Below are positions 1-7,828 of a stretch of 43,142 nucleotides of DNA, piece by piece. Both the position numbers and the translations under genes were made by a program. Position 1 is the stretch's first letter, and the number at the start of each line of letters is the position of its first letter. Origin of the DNA: a virus; IMG/VR virus record IMGVR_UViG_3300031251_000046, positions 1 to 43,142 of that record; one strand, given 5' to 3'. Below the pieces are notes generated by a model, which made no database searches, was not told the origin of the DNA, and saw nothing but the letters and a program-made list of their open reading frames with translations.

Positions 1-193
1 TGCTCACCAGCCACCTTGATGGCATTGACCATTGCAGCCCCGACCACACTCGCGATGCCATCATCACGAGCGTCGAACTGAACCTCGTCATGGACCCAGA
101 GCATCTGCTCGAAGTCTTTGCCGGGGACCAGCTTGGTGGCCGCTTCAGGCCCCTGCGCGCCGATCACAGAGGGCCGAACCCCTGTCAGCTCGG
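1..193. repeat. Left copy of the contig-end overlap
   Basis: Bases 1-193 match 42950-43142 except at two sites: position 6 (a) versus 42955 (t), and position 66 (a) versus 43015 (c). The overlap lies inside the polymerase gene, so it is the signature of a circular or terminally redundant assembly, not a dedicated terminal repeat. Both differences are synonymous third-position changes (Gly GGT/GGA and Arg CGT/CGG). Confidence 0.95.
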
Positions 194-1895
194 TGTGGCA
201 GATCACCATCGCCTGTTTGAAGATGAGCGCCCCAGCGGACTGGAAGAGCGTGTTCACGGCGGCGCGCTTCGATCGAATGAACAAGCGGCGGCCGTCGAGG
301 CCGATGAGATAGCCACGCGGCTTTCCGACGACGTTGCCCTTCGCGGCCTTCCCCGTCAGCGCCGTCTCGACGGCCTCCACGAGGGCCTTGAGACCCGGTG
401 AGGCGGCGAGCAGCTTCTTGCGGGCTTGAGCGCCGGCAGCTTTCAGCCGTGCATCCGTCCCCATCATGCCCGCAGTCACCGCGATCTTCCAGTCACCGGC
501 CCCATAGGTCCAGGCATACTTGGTGTTCTTCGCAGTGTCGCGGGTGATCATCGGGAAGATCGGGATCAGCGCATCGCGGTTGCGCGAGTGCAGATCGGTG
601 CCATCTTCCTTCCGGCCGTTGAGGATCGTCTCGCGGTAAGCCCCGCCGTCATAGGGGACAGTGAAGCCCGCCTCGACGCGCGCCTCCAGCGAGTCCGCGT
701 CAACGCCCACCTGGACGCCATGCTTCTTCACTGGACGGAACAGTTCACGGAACTCCCAGCCGTAGCCCCCGGCGCTTCCGGAGAGGATGCCGGACTTGTC
801 CTTCTTGACCTTCGGGAGGTTGATGTTCGGGTTGGAGTGCGTGCCGCGGCCGGTGACCGCCCCATTGCTGTTGCAGCGGTGGTGAAGGGTCCGTGTGGCG
901 GGCCTGTAGTGCTTCAGGAGCGCCTCTTTGCCCGTTGATAGGGTGCCGATGCGCTTGGCAATCTCGAACAGCTTGGCGAGCTTCTTTGCCTCGGGAAATG
1001 GCAGCTCGTTGAGGATGTCGTCGTCGACCTTCCACTTGCCGTTGTCCGTCCGCTCCGTGGGCTTCCACCCCATCTCGATCAGGCGCTCGGCGACGTGGTC
1101 GCGGGACGCAGGATTGAATGGAACCTCCTTCACCTTGTAGGTGAGGACGCCCTTCTCGTATCCGAACTTCTTGCTGTTCACCTTCGGGATGAAGGGGGTT
1201 CGCACCGTCTTCGGGGGGAAGAGGTTCTGCAGCTCGGCGTAGACCGTGTCGTATTGCGCTTGGAGTTGTCCCAGAAGGATGCCGGCTTTCTCGATGTCGA
1301 AGCCGACCCCATATCGTTCTTGTCGCGAGATGATCCACGCGACTTCGTGCTCAAGCTCGATGGCTTGCTCACCACGTCCGCGCCAGCTCGCCAGCTCACG
1401 TTGCTCCCACCGCCACACATCGGCCGTGACGCGGCAGTCCTGCTCCATGTAGCTGTGCATCTCGGGGGACCACGCGGCCCAGCCGCCCTTGTAGTCGCCC
1501 TTGTAGTTGCCGAGGCGGTGACCGAAGGCCTCCAGAGAGTGGCGGCCCATCAGGTTCTTGGGGAAGGTCTTGGACTTGCGATCCATCTCGAAGAGCACAG
1601 GGTTCTTCGGGAAGACCAGCGTCGCGATCAGCATCGTGTCCCGCACAACGCCCTTGGGCTTCCACCAGGAGTAGACCTTGCGGATGGCGGGAACGTCGAA
1701 TGAGATGCCGTTGTGCCAGATCGTCAGGTCGGCCTCCGCGAGGATGCGGAGACCTTCCTCGATAGGGCGGTGCCCCGGCTGATCAGCGAACGAGTGAACC
1801 TCTTCGGTGTCGAGGTCTAGGAAGGCGAGGCAGTGGAGCTTGGTGAGCTTGTCGAGAAGGCCGTCCGTTTCGCAGTCAGCGACGAGGCGCTTCAA
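1..1895 (-). CDS. T7-like family A DNA polymerase (gp5-like), N-terminal 631 codons; continues at the right edge
   Basis: Replicative DNA polymerase with proofreading exonuclease. The reading frame runs off base 1 and resumes, through the duplicated ends, at 42949-42883, giving about 653 residues (T7 gp5 has 704). The N-terminus shows the exonuclease Asp/Glu pair in VADCETDGLL (D7, E9), then HNGISFDVP, matching the T7 HNG..YDVP motif. The polymerase domain has motif A (GVDADSLEARVEA), DGTDLHSRN, and motif B in RDTAKNTKYAWTYGAGDWKI; motif C (HDEVQ) is present on both copies of the overlap. The start is a TTG at 1895-1893 that shares bases with the TGA of the upstream nucleotidyltransferase (TTGA), which implies translational coupling. 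No ATG lies near this point in frame. Thioredoxin dependence, known for T7, cannot be judged here. Confidence 0.93.
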   Translation of the reverse strand, partial: MKRLVADCETDGLLDKLTKLHCLAFLDLDTEEVHSFADQPGHRPIEEGLRILAEADLTIWHNGISFDVPAIRKVYSWWKPKGVVRDTMLIATLVFPKNPVLFEMDRKSKTFPKNLMGRHSLEAFGHRLGNYKGDYKGGWAAWSPEMHSYMEQDCRVTADVWRWEQRELASWRGRGEQAIELEHEVAWIISRQERYGVGFDIEKAGILLGQLQAQYDTVYAELQNLFPPKTVRTPFIPKVNSKKFGYEKGVLTYKVKEVPFNPASRDHVAERLIEMGWKPTERTDNGKWKVDDDILNELPFPEAKKLAKLFEIAKRIGTLSTGKEALLKHYRPATRTLHHRCNSNGAVTGRGTHSNPNINLPKVKKDKSGILSGSAGGYGWEFRELFRPVKKHGVQVGVDADSLEARVEAGFTVPYDGGAYRETILNGRKEDGTDLHSRNRDALIPIFPMITRDTAKNTKYAWTYGAGDWKIAVTAGMMGTDARLKAAGAQARKKLLAASPGLKALVEAVETALTGKAAKGNVVGKPRGYLIGLDGRRLFIRSKRAAVNTLFQSAGALIFKQAMVICHTELTGVRPSVIGAQGPEAATKLVPGKDFEQMLWVHDEVQFDARDDGIASVVGAAMVNAIKVAGE

Positions 1896-2461
1896 CCAAG
1901 TATCCCGTCGAAGGGATTGGGAGGCTCGGGCGGGAACTCTGCGGTCCAGCCAGGATACTTCTGACTGATGCGCGCCCAACGGCGCTTCGAGCGGGCCACG
2001 TCGTTCTGCGCCGCGCGGGGGCTGTAGCGGAACACCTTCGCGAGGCTGTCGTTGATGAACGCGCGCGACATCTCCACCGCGCCACCATCGAAGATGATCT
2101 GCGACGTGGTGAAGTCGAAGCGCTGCACCCAGGCAAGGTCGAGGGAGGGGGTCGGGTCGACGATGATGCTGACCGGAAGCCTCCCATACTTCGTCCATTC
2201 AATGGACGTGATGGGGTCGGGACCATGGTAGTGAATGATTGCCGTCGGGCCCTTCACATACTGGGCAGTCTTGAGCACCCTGTCGGTGGAAGGATAGTCC
2301 TGGTGCGCAGGAACGAAGATGTCGATGTCCTTGACCGGGACGCCGTTGTAGAGATCACGCAGCGCGCCGCCAGCGATGATGGCACCAGGAGCGACTTGCC
2401 GGATGTCGGCCAGGATGTCGCGCCACTCTTTGGGGATATAGTCGGTGTAGAGGTCGATCAC
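1892..2461 (-). CDS. Nucleotidyltransferase-like protein (CCA-adding enzyme head-type motif)
   Basis: A 189-residue protein. It carries the pattern GGALRDLYNG (G31, G32, R35, D36) followed by KDIDIF (D45, D47). This is the glycine-rich loop plus carboxylate pair of the Pol beta / poly(A) polymerase nucleotidyltransferase superfamily, closest in look to the class II tRNA nucleotidyltransferase head. The body and tail domains needed for CCA addition are not recognisable, so the substrate is unknown. I start it at GTG 2461, preceded by CAGGAGAGCAA as a good ribosome site; the GTG overlaps the stop of the upstream small gene (GTGA). Frame further upstream is low-complexity Arg/Ser/Pro and looks non-coding. 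It is coupled downstream to DNA polymerase. Similar genes next to polymerase occur in other T7-like phages (family knowledge). Confidence 0.75.
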   Translation of the reverse strand: MIDLYTDYIPKEWRDILADIRQVAPGAIIAGGALRDLYNGVPVKDIDIFVPAHQDYPSTDRVLKTAQYVKGPTAIIHYHGPDPITSIEWTKYGRLPVSIIVDPTPSLDLAWVQRFDFTTSQIIFDGGAVEMSRAFINDSLAKVFRYSPRAAQNDVARSKRRWARISQKYPGWTAEFPPEPPNPFDGILG

Positions 2462-2607
2462 TTGCTCTCCTGTGATCTGAGATAGAGGACGACTTGGAGG
2501 ATGCCGAATGCGAAGTGCTCGGCTTGGTCGGGGGTGAGCGTGAGTGTGGCGAGGGCGGCGAGGTCGATCACGACCACACCGTCCTTTGCTTCGATGAGCG
2601 CTTTCAG
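2458..2607 (-). CDS. Small conserved-looking protein, 49 aa, probable CTG start
   Basis: Fills the 140-base space between the P-loop protein and the nucleotidyltransferase. It reads LKALIEAKDGVVVID... with a TLTPDQAEHFAFGILQ segment and ends RSQESK. The amino-acid composition is protein-like, the stop overlaps the next GTG (GTGA), and a CTG overlaps the upstream TGA (CTGA), mirroring ATGA junctions elsewhere in this genome. GTG codons at 2577 and 2571 are alternative starts, the first with AAGGA just upstream. Function unknown; the start is the weakest part of the call. Confidence 0.55.
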   Translation of the reverse strand: MKALIEAKDGVVVIDLAALATLTLTPDQAEHFAFGILQVVLYLRSQESK

Positions 2608-3104
2608 AGGAACAGAGCCTTGTAGATGTTGCGCGGCGCATCCACGTCGCCGTCGATGCCCTTGTAGCGGACACGTCTGTTCATGAGCATGTCGCGAACC
2701 TGCTTATCGATCACGCGCGCACTATCCTCGCTGTGCCGACGCCCATAGGGGGCGTAGGGCTTGACGCGGTTGATGAAGAAGCTTTCGTTGTGGAACTGTC
2801 GGAAGGCTTCGAGTGCCGCGGCGCGCTCCCAGGAGGTCTTCGCATAGATCACGCCGAGGGCGATCGGGCTGTCCGTGATCACCCAGTCCACCTCGTCCTG
2901 GAGGCGATAGACCCGGAAGTATTGCTCCGCGGTCACGACGAGCTGACAACCGAGGCGCTGCCAGTCCTTGCCGTAGTGGAGGTCCTTCGCATACTCCGTG
3001 ACCAGCTCGACCTTGCGGCCCTCGCTCTTCATGAGCGCGAAGAGCCCCGCAGCGGCCGTTGACTTGCCAGCTCCGGGGCCCGCGAAGAGGTTGATGACCT
3101 TCAT
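2604..3104 (-). CDS. P-loop nucleotide kinase/ATPase-like protein
   Basis: A 166-residue protein beginning MKVINLFAGPGAGKSTAAAG. The Walker A motif GPGAGKST spans residues 9-16, and a Walker B-like VDWVITDSP lies mid-protein. The size and the DSP after a hydrophobic strand fit small P-loop kinases/ATPases (AAA_28-like) found in replication blocks of T7-like phages. A role in nucleotide metabolism is inferred; no substrate motif is decisive. The start ATG at 3104 directly follows the TAG of the upstream gene, so translation is probably coupled. Confidence 0.75.
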   Translation of the reverse strand: MKVINLFAGPGAGKSTAAAGLFALMKSEGRKVELVTEYAKDLHYGKDWQRLGCQLVVTAEQYFRVYRLQDEVDWVITDSPIALGVIYAKTSWERAAALEAFRQFHNESFFINRVKPYAPYGRRHSEDSARVIDKQVRDMLMNRRVRYKGIDGDVDAPRNIYKALFL

Positions 3105-3569
3105 CTATTGCGCCAGCGGATCGCCCACTGCGTTTCGTTCTCCTCGGGGAGGCGGAAGTCGCCCCACCGCAGGAGCAGGTCCAGGGGGTGAGGCCGTGAT
3201 GAAGACGGCGAAGCGTGAGTAATTGTCCCCAAACCAGTCATGCGTAATGTCGATGGTGTCGATCGACACCGCGCTCTCCGGAATGGAATAGGGATCATAC
3301 TGGTAGATGGGGAGAGGCTTGTGGACGGCGACCCGGATGTAGTCGTGGGGCCCCCGGAGCCGCTCAAGAACGGAGCGCGGAAGCGTGCCGAGAAGACGCT
3401 CCTTGTTCTTCGCGTCGCGCACCTCAACGCACCCTTGTCGCACGTTGCGGCTGAGGCGTTCGTCGAGGCCTTCGGGCGTCCCGACGTTGTGCTTCACGAG
3501 GATGTCCGCCCACTCGTTGAGGGAGCGACCGCGGAAGCGCGGGAGACCCCGCAGGTAATCGTTGCTCAA
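3105..3569 (-). CDS. Hypothetical protein, 154 aa, replication block
   Basis: I do not recognise this protein. It begins MSNDYLRGLPRFRGRSLNEW, has a charged N-terminal half and a segment SIDTIDITHDWFGDNYSRF that looks like a beta-rich core, then a Pro/Arg-rich tail (SPPGPAPAVGRLPPPR). The start ATG overlaps the primase-helicase stop (ATGA), and the stop abuts the next start, so it belongs to the replication operon. No membrane segment or cysteine cluster is visible. Confidence 0.7.
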   Translation of the reverse strand: MSNDYLRGLPRFRGRSLNEWADILVKHNVGTPEGLDERLSRNVRQGCVEVRDAKNKERLLGTLPRSVLERLRGPHDYIRVAVHKPLPIYQYDPYSIPESAVSIDTIDITHDWFGDNYSRFAVFITASPPGPAPAVGRLPPPRGERNAVGDPLAQ

Positions 3570-5242
3570 AATGGAACCTCTTCGTCTGTTGAATGCGCAG
3601 ATGCGCTGGTTCGCTTGAACTCGTCGATGACCTCGTCAGCCTCCACCAGGAGGCCCGTGTCATCGTCGAAGGTGTAAGGTCCGGTCTTGCCGTTCGCGCG
3701 GCCGGTGTTGCGGTCTTTGAGCATCCGCAGCGTGGTGACGCGGCGTTCGCTCTCATCTTCTGCTTGGGTGTCGCGCTCCAGGCCGATCATGAAGTGGGCC
3801 CAGTATTGGATGGCGCGAGAGCCTTTGAAGTGCTTCCCCATGACGCGCCCACCCTCCTCATGCGAACGCCCTTCAGGGGTCGCGAGGTGGCTGACGAAGA
3901 GAAGCCAGATCGGGATTTCTTTGACCAAGCTCGCCAGCTCGGCCATGATCTTCTCCAGCGCCTTCCGCTCGTCGTCCTCCGCAGCGGCGAGCGCCGTGAG
4001 GTGATCGAGGTAGAAGAGCTGCACACCCTCCGTGTGGTAGAGAACGCGGATGGTGTCGCGGATGCGCTCCCAGTCGCAGGAGCCGAAGTGATCGTAGAAG
4101 AAGAGCCCTTGCTCGGCGTCGAGAGCATCGACAGCCGTGATCAGCTCCTCCTGCGTCCACGACCCGTCAGGGATGTGGAAGCGGCGCTTCGCTAGCTTTC
4201 CGGCGAGGCGTTTCCCGGTCTCTGCCGGCTGCTGCTCAAGGAAGAACAGGCCGACCTTTCGCTTCAGCTCAATCAGGTCGAAGACGATCTGCTGCGTGAT
4301 GAAGTCGGTCTTGCCGATGCCGGTGCCCGCGCCGAGAGCGGCGCATTCACCGAAGCGGCGACCATAGGTCCACCCCGTGAGCCGGGGAGACCACCAAGGC
4401 AATCCGTGCTCAGGCGGCGTGAGGATCGACTCGCGGACTTCGGCGAGTGTCTTGATGCCGTCCGGTCTCCACGTCTTGGCAGACCAGAGAGCGGCCACCA
4501 GCTCAGCCACTTCACCGGCCTTGAGCATCTCGTTAGCGTCCTTGCGGGGCAACGTGACGACCTTGGCGGTGCCGGGCTTGAAGAGTGGCGCGCACTCGTC
4601 GATCGCCTTCTGTCCCGCGTCATCCTGGTCGAAGCAGAGGACTACCTCTTCATAACCAGCAAATAGATCGAGGGATTTGGCGATGTCGCGTTTCGCCGCG
4701 GCAGCTCCGTTGGGGACAGAAACGACTTCCCACTTATTGCCCAGCGCCTGGGCGACGGTGAGGGCGTCGATCTCGCCTTCCGTGACGATGATCCGCCGTC
4801 CAACGGACTTACAAAGGTGGGACCCGAATAGTCGCGATGCTTTAGCGTCACCCAACCAAGGGAACTGCTTATCTGCAGTGCGCAGCTTGTGAGCAACAAT
4901 ATGAGAGTCAGCGTCACGATACTGGGCGACCTGGACGGCACCGTAGTGCGGATGTCTCGCCACGCCGTAGCCGAAGCGTCGGCAAGTCTCTTCAGTGATC
5001 CCGCGAGACGTGAGCGCCGGGAAGGCGATGTCGCGCGAAGGTATAAGGTCCAGCGCCATTCGGCCTCGTCCTTGGGCATCCCGTTCTCGGTTGCCATCTC
5101 CATGAATGTCGTCTTCACCAGCTTGGAAGGCGTGGCAGACGAAGCAGTAGGTGTGCCCATCGTCGTAAACTCCGCAGCCATCAGAGGACCCGCACTCGTC
5201 GCACGGGCCGTGATGAAGAAGGTTGCTTTCGCGTTCGATCAC
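3566..5242 (-). CDS. T7 gp4-like primase-helicase
   Basis: A bifunctional replisome protein of 558 residues (T7 gp4A has 566). The N-terminus has the primase zinc ribbon: C14, C17, C33 and C36 in CDECG...TYCFVCH. A TOPRIM-type acidic stretch follows (VTEGEIDAL, then VVLCFDQDDAG). The C-terminal half is a RecA-like ring helicase with Walker A GAGTGIGKTDF and a Walker B-like VQLFYLDHLTAL. It ends in an acidic tail including STDEEVPF, like the T7 gp4 tail that contacts polymerase. The start ATG overlaps the upstream stop at 5239 (ATGA), and the stop overlaps the next gene in the same way. Confidence 0.95.
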   Translation of the reverse strand: MIERESNLLHHGPCDECGSSDGCGVYDDGHTYCFVCHAFQAGEDDIHGDGNRERDAQGRGRMALDLIPSRDIAFPALTSRGITEETCRRFGYGVARHPHYGAVQVAQYRDADSHIVAHKLRTADKQFPWLGDAKASRLFGSHLCKSVGRRIIVTEGEIDALTVAQALGNKWEVVSVPNGAAAAKRDIAKSLDLFAGYEEVVLCFDQDDAGQKAIDECAPLFKPGTAKVVTLPRKDANEMLKAGEVAELVAALWSAKTWRPDGIKTLAEVRESILTPPEHGLPWWSPRLTGWTYGRRFGECAALGAGTGIGKTDFITQQIVFDLIELKRKVGLFFLEQQPAETGKRLAGKLAKRRFHIPDGSWTQEELITAVDALDAEQGLFFYDHFGSCDWERIRDTIRVLYHTEGVQLFYLDHLTALAAAEDDERKALEKIMAELASLVKEIPIWLLFVSHLATPEGRSHEEGGRVMGKHFKGSRAIQYWAHFMIGLERDTQAEDESERRVTTLRMLKDRNTGRANGKTGPYTFDDDTGLLVEADEVIDEFKRTSASAHSTDEEVPF

Positions 5243-5436
5243 CCGGCCTCGTCGCCTGTGAGCTTGTGCCCATACTGCCGTGCGGCGGCTGTGATCAGCT
5301 CCTCCTTGCGGCTCATCAGGCCGGCGATCGTCTCCAGGTGGCCGACAACGCCGCTGAAGGCGGTGTCCATCTCACGCTGGGTGGTGACGATCTCCTGGAA
5401 GAGGAGTGGCAGCTTGTTAAACTGCTCCTCAGTCAT
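5239..5436 (-). CDS. Hypothetical protein, 65 aa
   Basis: Small, mostly helical-looking protein (MTEEQFNKLPLLFQEIVTTQ...) with heptad-like hydrophobic spacing through about residue 45 and a polar C-terminus. It is unrecognised. It is joined by ATGA overlaps to the winged-helix gene upstream and to primase-helicase downstream, so it is co-translated with the replisome genes. Confidence 0.65.
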   Translation of the reverse strand: MTEEQFNKLPLLFQEIVTTQREMDTAFSGVVGHLETIAGLMSRKEELITAAARQYGHKLTGDEAG

Positions 5437-5726
5437 CGGTCAGCGAACGCGGTGCCGAGATGGACCTTCGGGTCGACGTAGTCCTGCACCGGGTAGTAAG
5501 GCACATGGACGTAGCGGACGAAGCGCTGCCCCGTGGAGTCGGTGTGGCGCTCGCGGTAGAACTTCATGCCGAACCACTCTTCGAGGTCCTTGATGCGGCG
5601 CGGGAGCGCACGGATGCGGAAGATCGCGGCAGCCTCGACGCCAGTGATGGAGCCCTTGTGGTGGCGGATGAAGTGGTCGCGGAGGAGTTCGGTCTGCGAT
5701 TTGTTGGCGGCGGGTTTGAATGCCAA
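5433..5726 (-). CDS. Small helix-turn-helix-like protein, 97 aa
   Basis: Contains ELLRDHFIRHHKGSITGVEA followed by AAIFRIRALPRRIKDLEEW, the spacing of a helix-turn-helix with a following wing, then a basic aromatic tail (YRERH...VRYVHVPYYP). A DNA-binding role in replication or regulation is inferred from this fold only. The start is TTG at 5726, supported by AAGGA seven bases upstream; no in-frame ATG is available. The stop overlaps the next ATG (ATGA). Confidence 0.7.
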   Translation of the reverse strand: MAFKPAANKSQTELLRDHFIRHHKGSITGVEAAAIFRIRALPRRIKDLEEWFGMKFYRERHTDSTGQRFVRYVHVPYYPVQDYVDPKVHLGTAFADR

Positions 5727-5762
5727 GGTGGTGTCCTTTCCAGTTGTCGGAATAGGTGGGGG

Positions 5763-5813
5763 ACGAAGGGGCTCCTGTCGTGTGATGCACGCAGCCGAGT
5801 TGGTCCCCTTCGT
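5763..5813. repeat. Inverted repeat in the gap before the HTH gene
   Basis: A perfect 9-bp inverted repeat (ACGAAGGGG at 5763-5771 and its complement at 5805-5813) encloses about 33 bases. It occupies most of the 96-base gap between two genes. There is no T-run after it on either strand, so it is not a typical intrinsic terminator; an operator, RNase site or attenuator is possible. Confidence 0.5.
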
Positions 5814-5822
5814 AATTGCGTG

Positions 5823-5957
5823 TCAGAGACGGAACGGGGCGCGTTCGCGAGCCAGCTCGACCCACGCGACGAGTCCGTCAGTGATGCCCGCGAGGACGAG
5901 GAAGGGCAGCGCGACTGCTACCACGGTCGCCCACGCCAGTGTTTTCCTGATCATCAT
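5823..5957 (-). CDS. Small membrane protein, 44 aa
   Basis: Reads MMIRKTLAWATVVAVALPFL and continues with a hydrophobic stretch to about residue 29, then a short polar tail ending RAPFRL. One transmembrane helix with a basic N-terminus is clear. The ATG at 5957 overlaps the endonuclease I stop (TGATG); ATG 5954 is an alternative. It could be a cryptic lysis or superinfection factor, but nothing in it decides the role. Confidence 0.65.
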   Translation of the reverse strand: MMIRKTLAWATVVAVALPFLVLAGITDGLVAWVELARERAPFRL

Positions 5958-6415
5958 CAGATGCCGAACGCTTTCTGCATGGCTGTCATGCGCTTGGGGT
6001 GGGGGTCCTCACGCATCCACTCGACAGGCGTCAGCAGCCGCGCGAACTGGAAGCCATGTTTGTGGCACCAGTCCCCGTAGGTCGTTGAGCTTGTCTTGGA
6101 GATGCGGGTGTTGGGGTTCGAGAACACGAACCGAACGTCGAGGTCGGGGAACTCGTTCTTGATGAGGAGGTGCTTGTGCCGATCTTCGGTGACGAAGCGG
6201 CCCTTCGTCTCCACGATTATGCCGTTCCAGGTGAATGGGAAGTCGGGGGTGTATCGCGCAACCCGCGCAGGGACCGTGTAACGGAGCGTGAAGGCCTCAT
6301 AGGCGACAGCGAAGCCTTGCGCGCTGATGTGCGCGCTGTTCTTGACTTCGAGGCCTGATCGGTAGCCCTCACGTTGCCCGCGAGCGTCAGAACGCTGCGG
6401 CGTCGTCGTCTTCAC
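5957..6415 (-). CDS. T7 gp3-like endonuclease I (Holliday junction resolvase)
   Basis: Resolves branched DNA and, in T7, breaks down host DNA. The signatures match the T7 enzyme: YRSGLEVK near the N-terminus, then RYTPDFPF, VETKGRF, DRHKHLLIKNEFPDLDVRFVF and YGDWCHKHGFQFA. The active-site set is visible: the Glu in SGLE, the Asp in TPDF, and the E-x-K in VETKG. At 152 residues it is close to T7's 149. I chose GTG 6415; ATG 6436 is an alternative. Either start lies inside the SSB gene's 3' end, because the first conserved residues come right after the SSB stop. Confidence 0.9.
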   Translation of the reverse strand: MKTTTPQRSDARGQREGYRSGLEVKNSAHISAQGFAVAYEAFTLRYTVPARVARYTPDFPFTWNGIIVETKGRFVTEDRHKHLLIKNEFPDLDVRFVFSNPNTRISKTSSTTYGDWCHKHGFQFARLLTPVEWMREDPHPKRMTAMQKAFGI

Positions 6416-7058
6416 CCGACTCTTCGTCGTCAGCATCCTCGTCAGACGAAGCGGCCGTCTTGGTGCCCTTGAAGCCTTCGACCTTTGCGAAGCCGAGCTT
6501 CTCGACATCCTCGTCGCCATCGTTCGAGCCGCTGGACACGAGATCGACAACCATGACGTGGGTGAGCTTCAGGGAGACGCCCACTTCCTTGTCCTTGGGG
6601 ATGTAGTAGGCCGACATCCAGAAGCGCGCGGCCGTCGTCGAGCCAGCCCACACCTCGTCGGTGATGACCTTGCCCTCGGTGTCGACCACCTTGACCTTAT
6701 TGACCTTGACCTCTTCGTTGCCGCGCTTGTCCTTGAACTTCGAGATCGCGTTGCGTTTGAAGTTGAGGGTGATCTTGCCGGTCTCGTCACCCTCGTCGTC
6801 CAGCACGGGCTGGAAGGGGGCAGCGGTCTTGATGACCTTCTTGATCTTCGGGTCCTTGCGGATTTCCTCGGCGACGCGCTCTTCGATGAGACGGTTCGCC
6901 TTCGCAATCAGGTCATGCACCTCACCCGGATCGAACTCGATCTTGATGTTGTAGGTGCCGTCCGGGTTGAACTTGGTCGACGGCTTGGTGACGTAGGCTT
7001 GCCGCGCAATGCCGGGCGGCGTGGTGAACATTTCGAGCTTGGGGCGTTTCTCAGCCAC
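6387..7058 (-). CDS. T7 gp2.5-like single-stranded DNA-binding protein
   Basis: A 223-residue SSB (T7 gp2.5 has 232). The OB-fold region shows KFNPDGTYNIKIEFDP, ITLNFKRNAISKFKDK and a VWAGSTTAARFWMSAYYIP segment typical of this family. The C-terminus is strongly acidic (SSDEDADDEESGEDDDAAAF) and ends in Phe, as in gp2.5, where that tail binds polymerase and primase-helicase. The 3' end overlaps the start of endonuclease I, so the two are coupled. Confidence 0.93.
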   Translation of the reverse strand: MAEKRPKLEMFTTPPGIARQAYVTKPSTKFNPDGTYNIKIEFDPGEVHDLIAKANRLIEERVAEEIRKDPKIKKVIKTAAPFQPVLDDEGDETGKITLNFKRNAISKFKDKRGNEEVKVNKVKVVDTEGKVITDEVWAGSTTAARFWMSAYYIPKDKEVGVSLKLTHVMVVDLVSSGSNDGDEDVEKLGFAKVEGFKGTKTAASSDEDADDEESGEDDDAAAF

Positions 7059-7075
7059 TTGGAAGGTGTCTCCGG

Positions 7076-7207
7076 TTACGGGCGGTGTTGGAGTTCGAGG
7101 CTGACCACGTCGTAGCCGGCCTCCATGAGTTTGACGGCGAGGTCGAGGGGGAGCGGAAGGTCCCTACGCCAGAAGCGCAGGGCCTTGCGGAAGAGGTGGT
7201 TGGTCAT
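7076..7207 (-). CDS. Hypothetical protein, 43 aa
   Basis: Reads MTNHLFRKALRFWRRDLPLP and then LDLAVKLMEAGYDVVSLELQ, ending HRP. The pattern 'Arg/Trp-rich helix, LPLPLDLA, LM-AG-DV' recurs in small T7-like phage proteins (recollection, not a search). The ATG at 7207 overlaps the stop of the upstream gene (ATGA). Function unknown. Confidence 0.65.
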   Translation of the reverse strand: MTNHLFRKALRFWRRDLPLPLDLAVKLMEAGYDVVSLELQHRP

Positions 7208-7431
7208 CAGAGTCCGGTCTCTGCCACCTGATTGGCGACCTTGGCGATCTCCGTGGCGATCTGGAGGGCCTCCTCGACGGTCACATGATCTCCCCGGCCA
7301 TCTGACCCGGCGAGGAACACACGGCCCTCCGTGCCCACCGAGGGTTCGACGCGGAGGATCAGCGCGTCATCATACTTGCGGATGTCGGCACCCGACCCCT
7401 GGTTCCTGGATTTCTCGATCTTGATGCTCAT
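7207..7431 (-). CDS. Hypothetical protein, 74 aa
   Basis: Begins MSIKIEKSRNQGSGADIRKY, continues with strand-like segments (DALILRVEPSV, GRVFLAGSDG) and ends in an amphipathic helix (VEEALQIATEIAKVANQVAE). No known motif. The ATG at 7431 overlaps the upstream stop (ATGA). The frame extends further upstream, but that part overlaps a better gene and is Arg/Pro-rich, so I reject the longer start. Confidence 0.65.
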   Translation of the reverse strand: MSIKIEKSRNQGSGADIRKYDDALILRVEPSVGTEGRVFLAGSDGRGDHVTVEEALQIATEIAKVANQVAETGL

Positions 7432-7709
7432 TGGTGCTGAAGCTCCCCTTCCATGTAGGGACGGATGGCGTGGAACTCGGGGCGGGCTTTCCCGTCCTTG
7501 TCGCTGACCATGTTGCTGATTGCGGTGAATGCGTCCTGCGGGGACACGCCGTAGAACTCGGAGAGGTGCATGAAGACGCACGCAGCGCCGAGAAGCTGTT
7601 CCTCGGGGGACCAGTCCTGGAGCGCGTTAAGCGTCCCCAGGGTGACGTTGGCCACCCGCGAAGGGGCAGCCAAGTTCATCAGGTCCCGATCAAACTTTCG
7701 TCGTGCCAT
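7428..7709 (-). CDS. Hypothetical protein, 93 aa
   Basis: Begins MARRKFDRDLMNLAAPSRVA and contains SPEEQLLGAACVFMHLSEFY and SPQDAFTAISNMVSD, a compact helical protein. Its amino-acid pattern resembles small phage proteins of unknown function found near SSB genes. The ATG at 7709 overlaps the stop of the small membrane gene upstream (TGATG). Confidence 0.65.
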   Translation of the reverse strand: MARRKFDRDLMNLAAPSRVANVTLGTLNALQDWSPEEQLLGAACVFMHLSEFYGVSPQDAFTAISNMVSDKDGKARPEFHAIRPYMEGELQHQ

Positions 7710-7828
7710 CAGTCGACTTTGACGAGCCAAGCAAGAATGCCTGTGAGGATGATCAAGGCGACGATTGCAGTGGTCGTCGGGGTCCAGAGCTGGTGGTGGA
7801 GGTCTTCGCCGAGAATATGGATGCCCAT
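7709..7828 (-). CDS. Small membrane protein, 39 aa
   Basis: Reads MGIHILGEDLHHQLWTPTTT followed by AIVALIILTGILAWLVKVD: a polar N-terminus and one C-terminal transmembrane helix. A GGAG site lies seven bases upstream of ATG 7828. A second ORF (7753-7878) overlaps it in another frame and also encodes a membrane helix. Role unknown. Confidence 0.6.
   Translation of the reverse strand: MGIHILGEDLHHQLWTPTTTAIVALIILTGILAWLVKVD

Noticed and set aside
1-193. The 193-bp end duplication as the phage's direct terminal repeat
   Set aside because: It lies inside the DNA polymerase gene and has two mismatches; T7-like terminal repeats lie at the late/early border.
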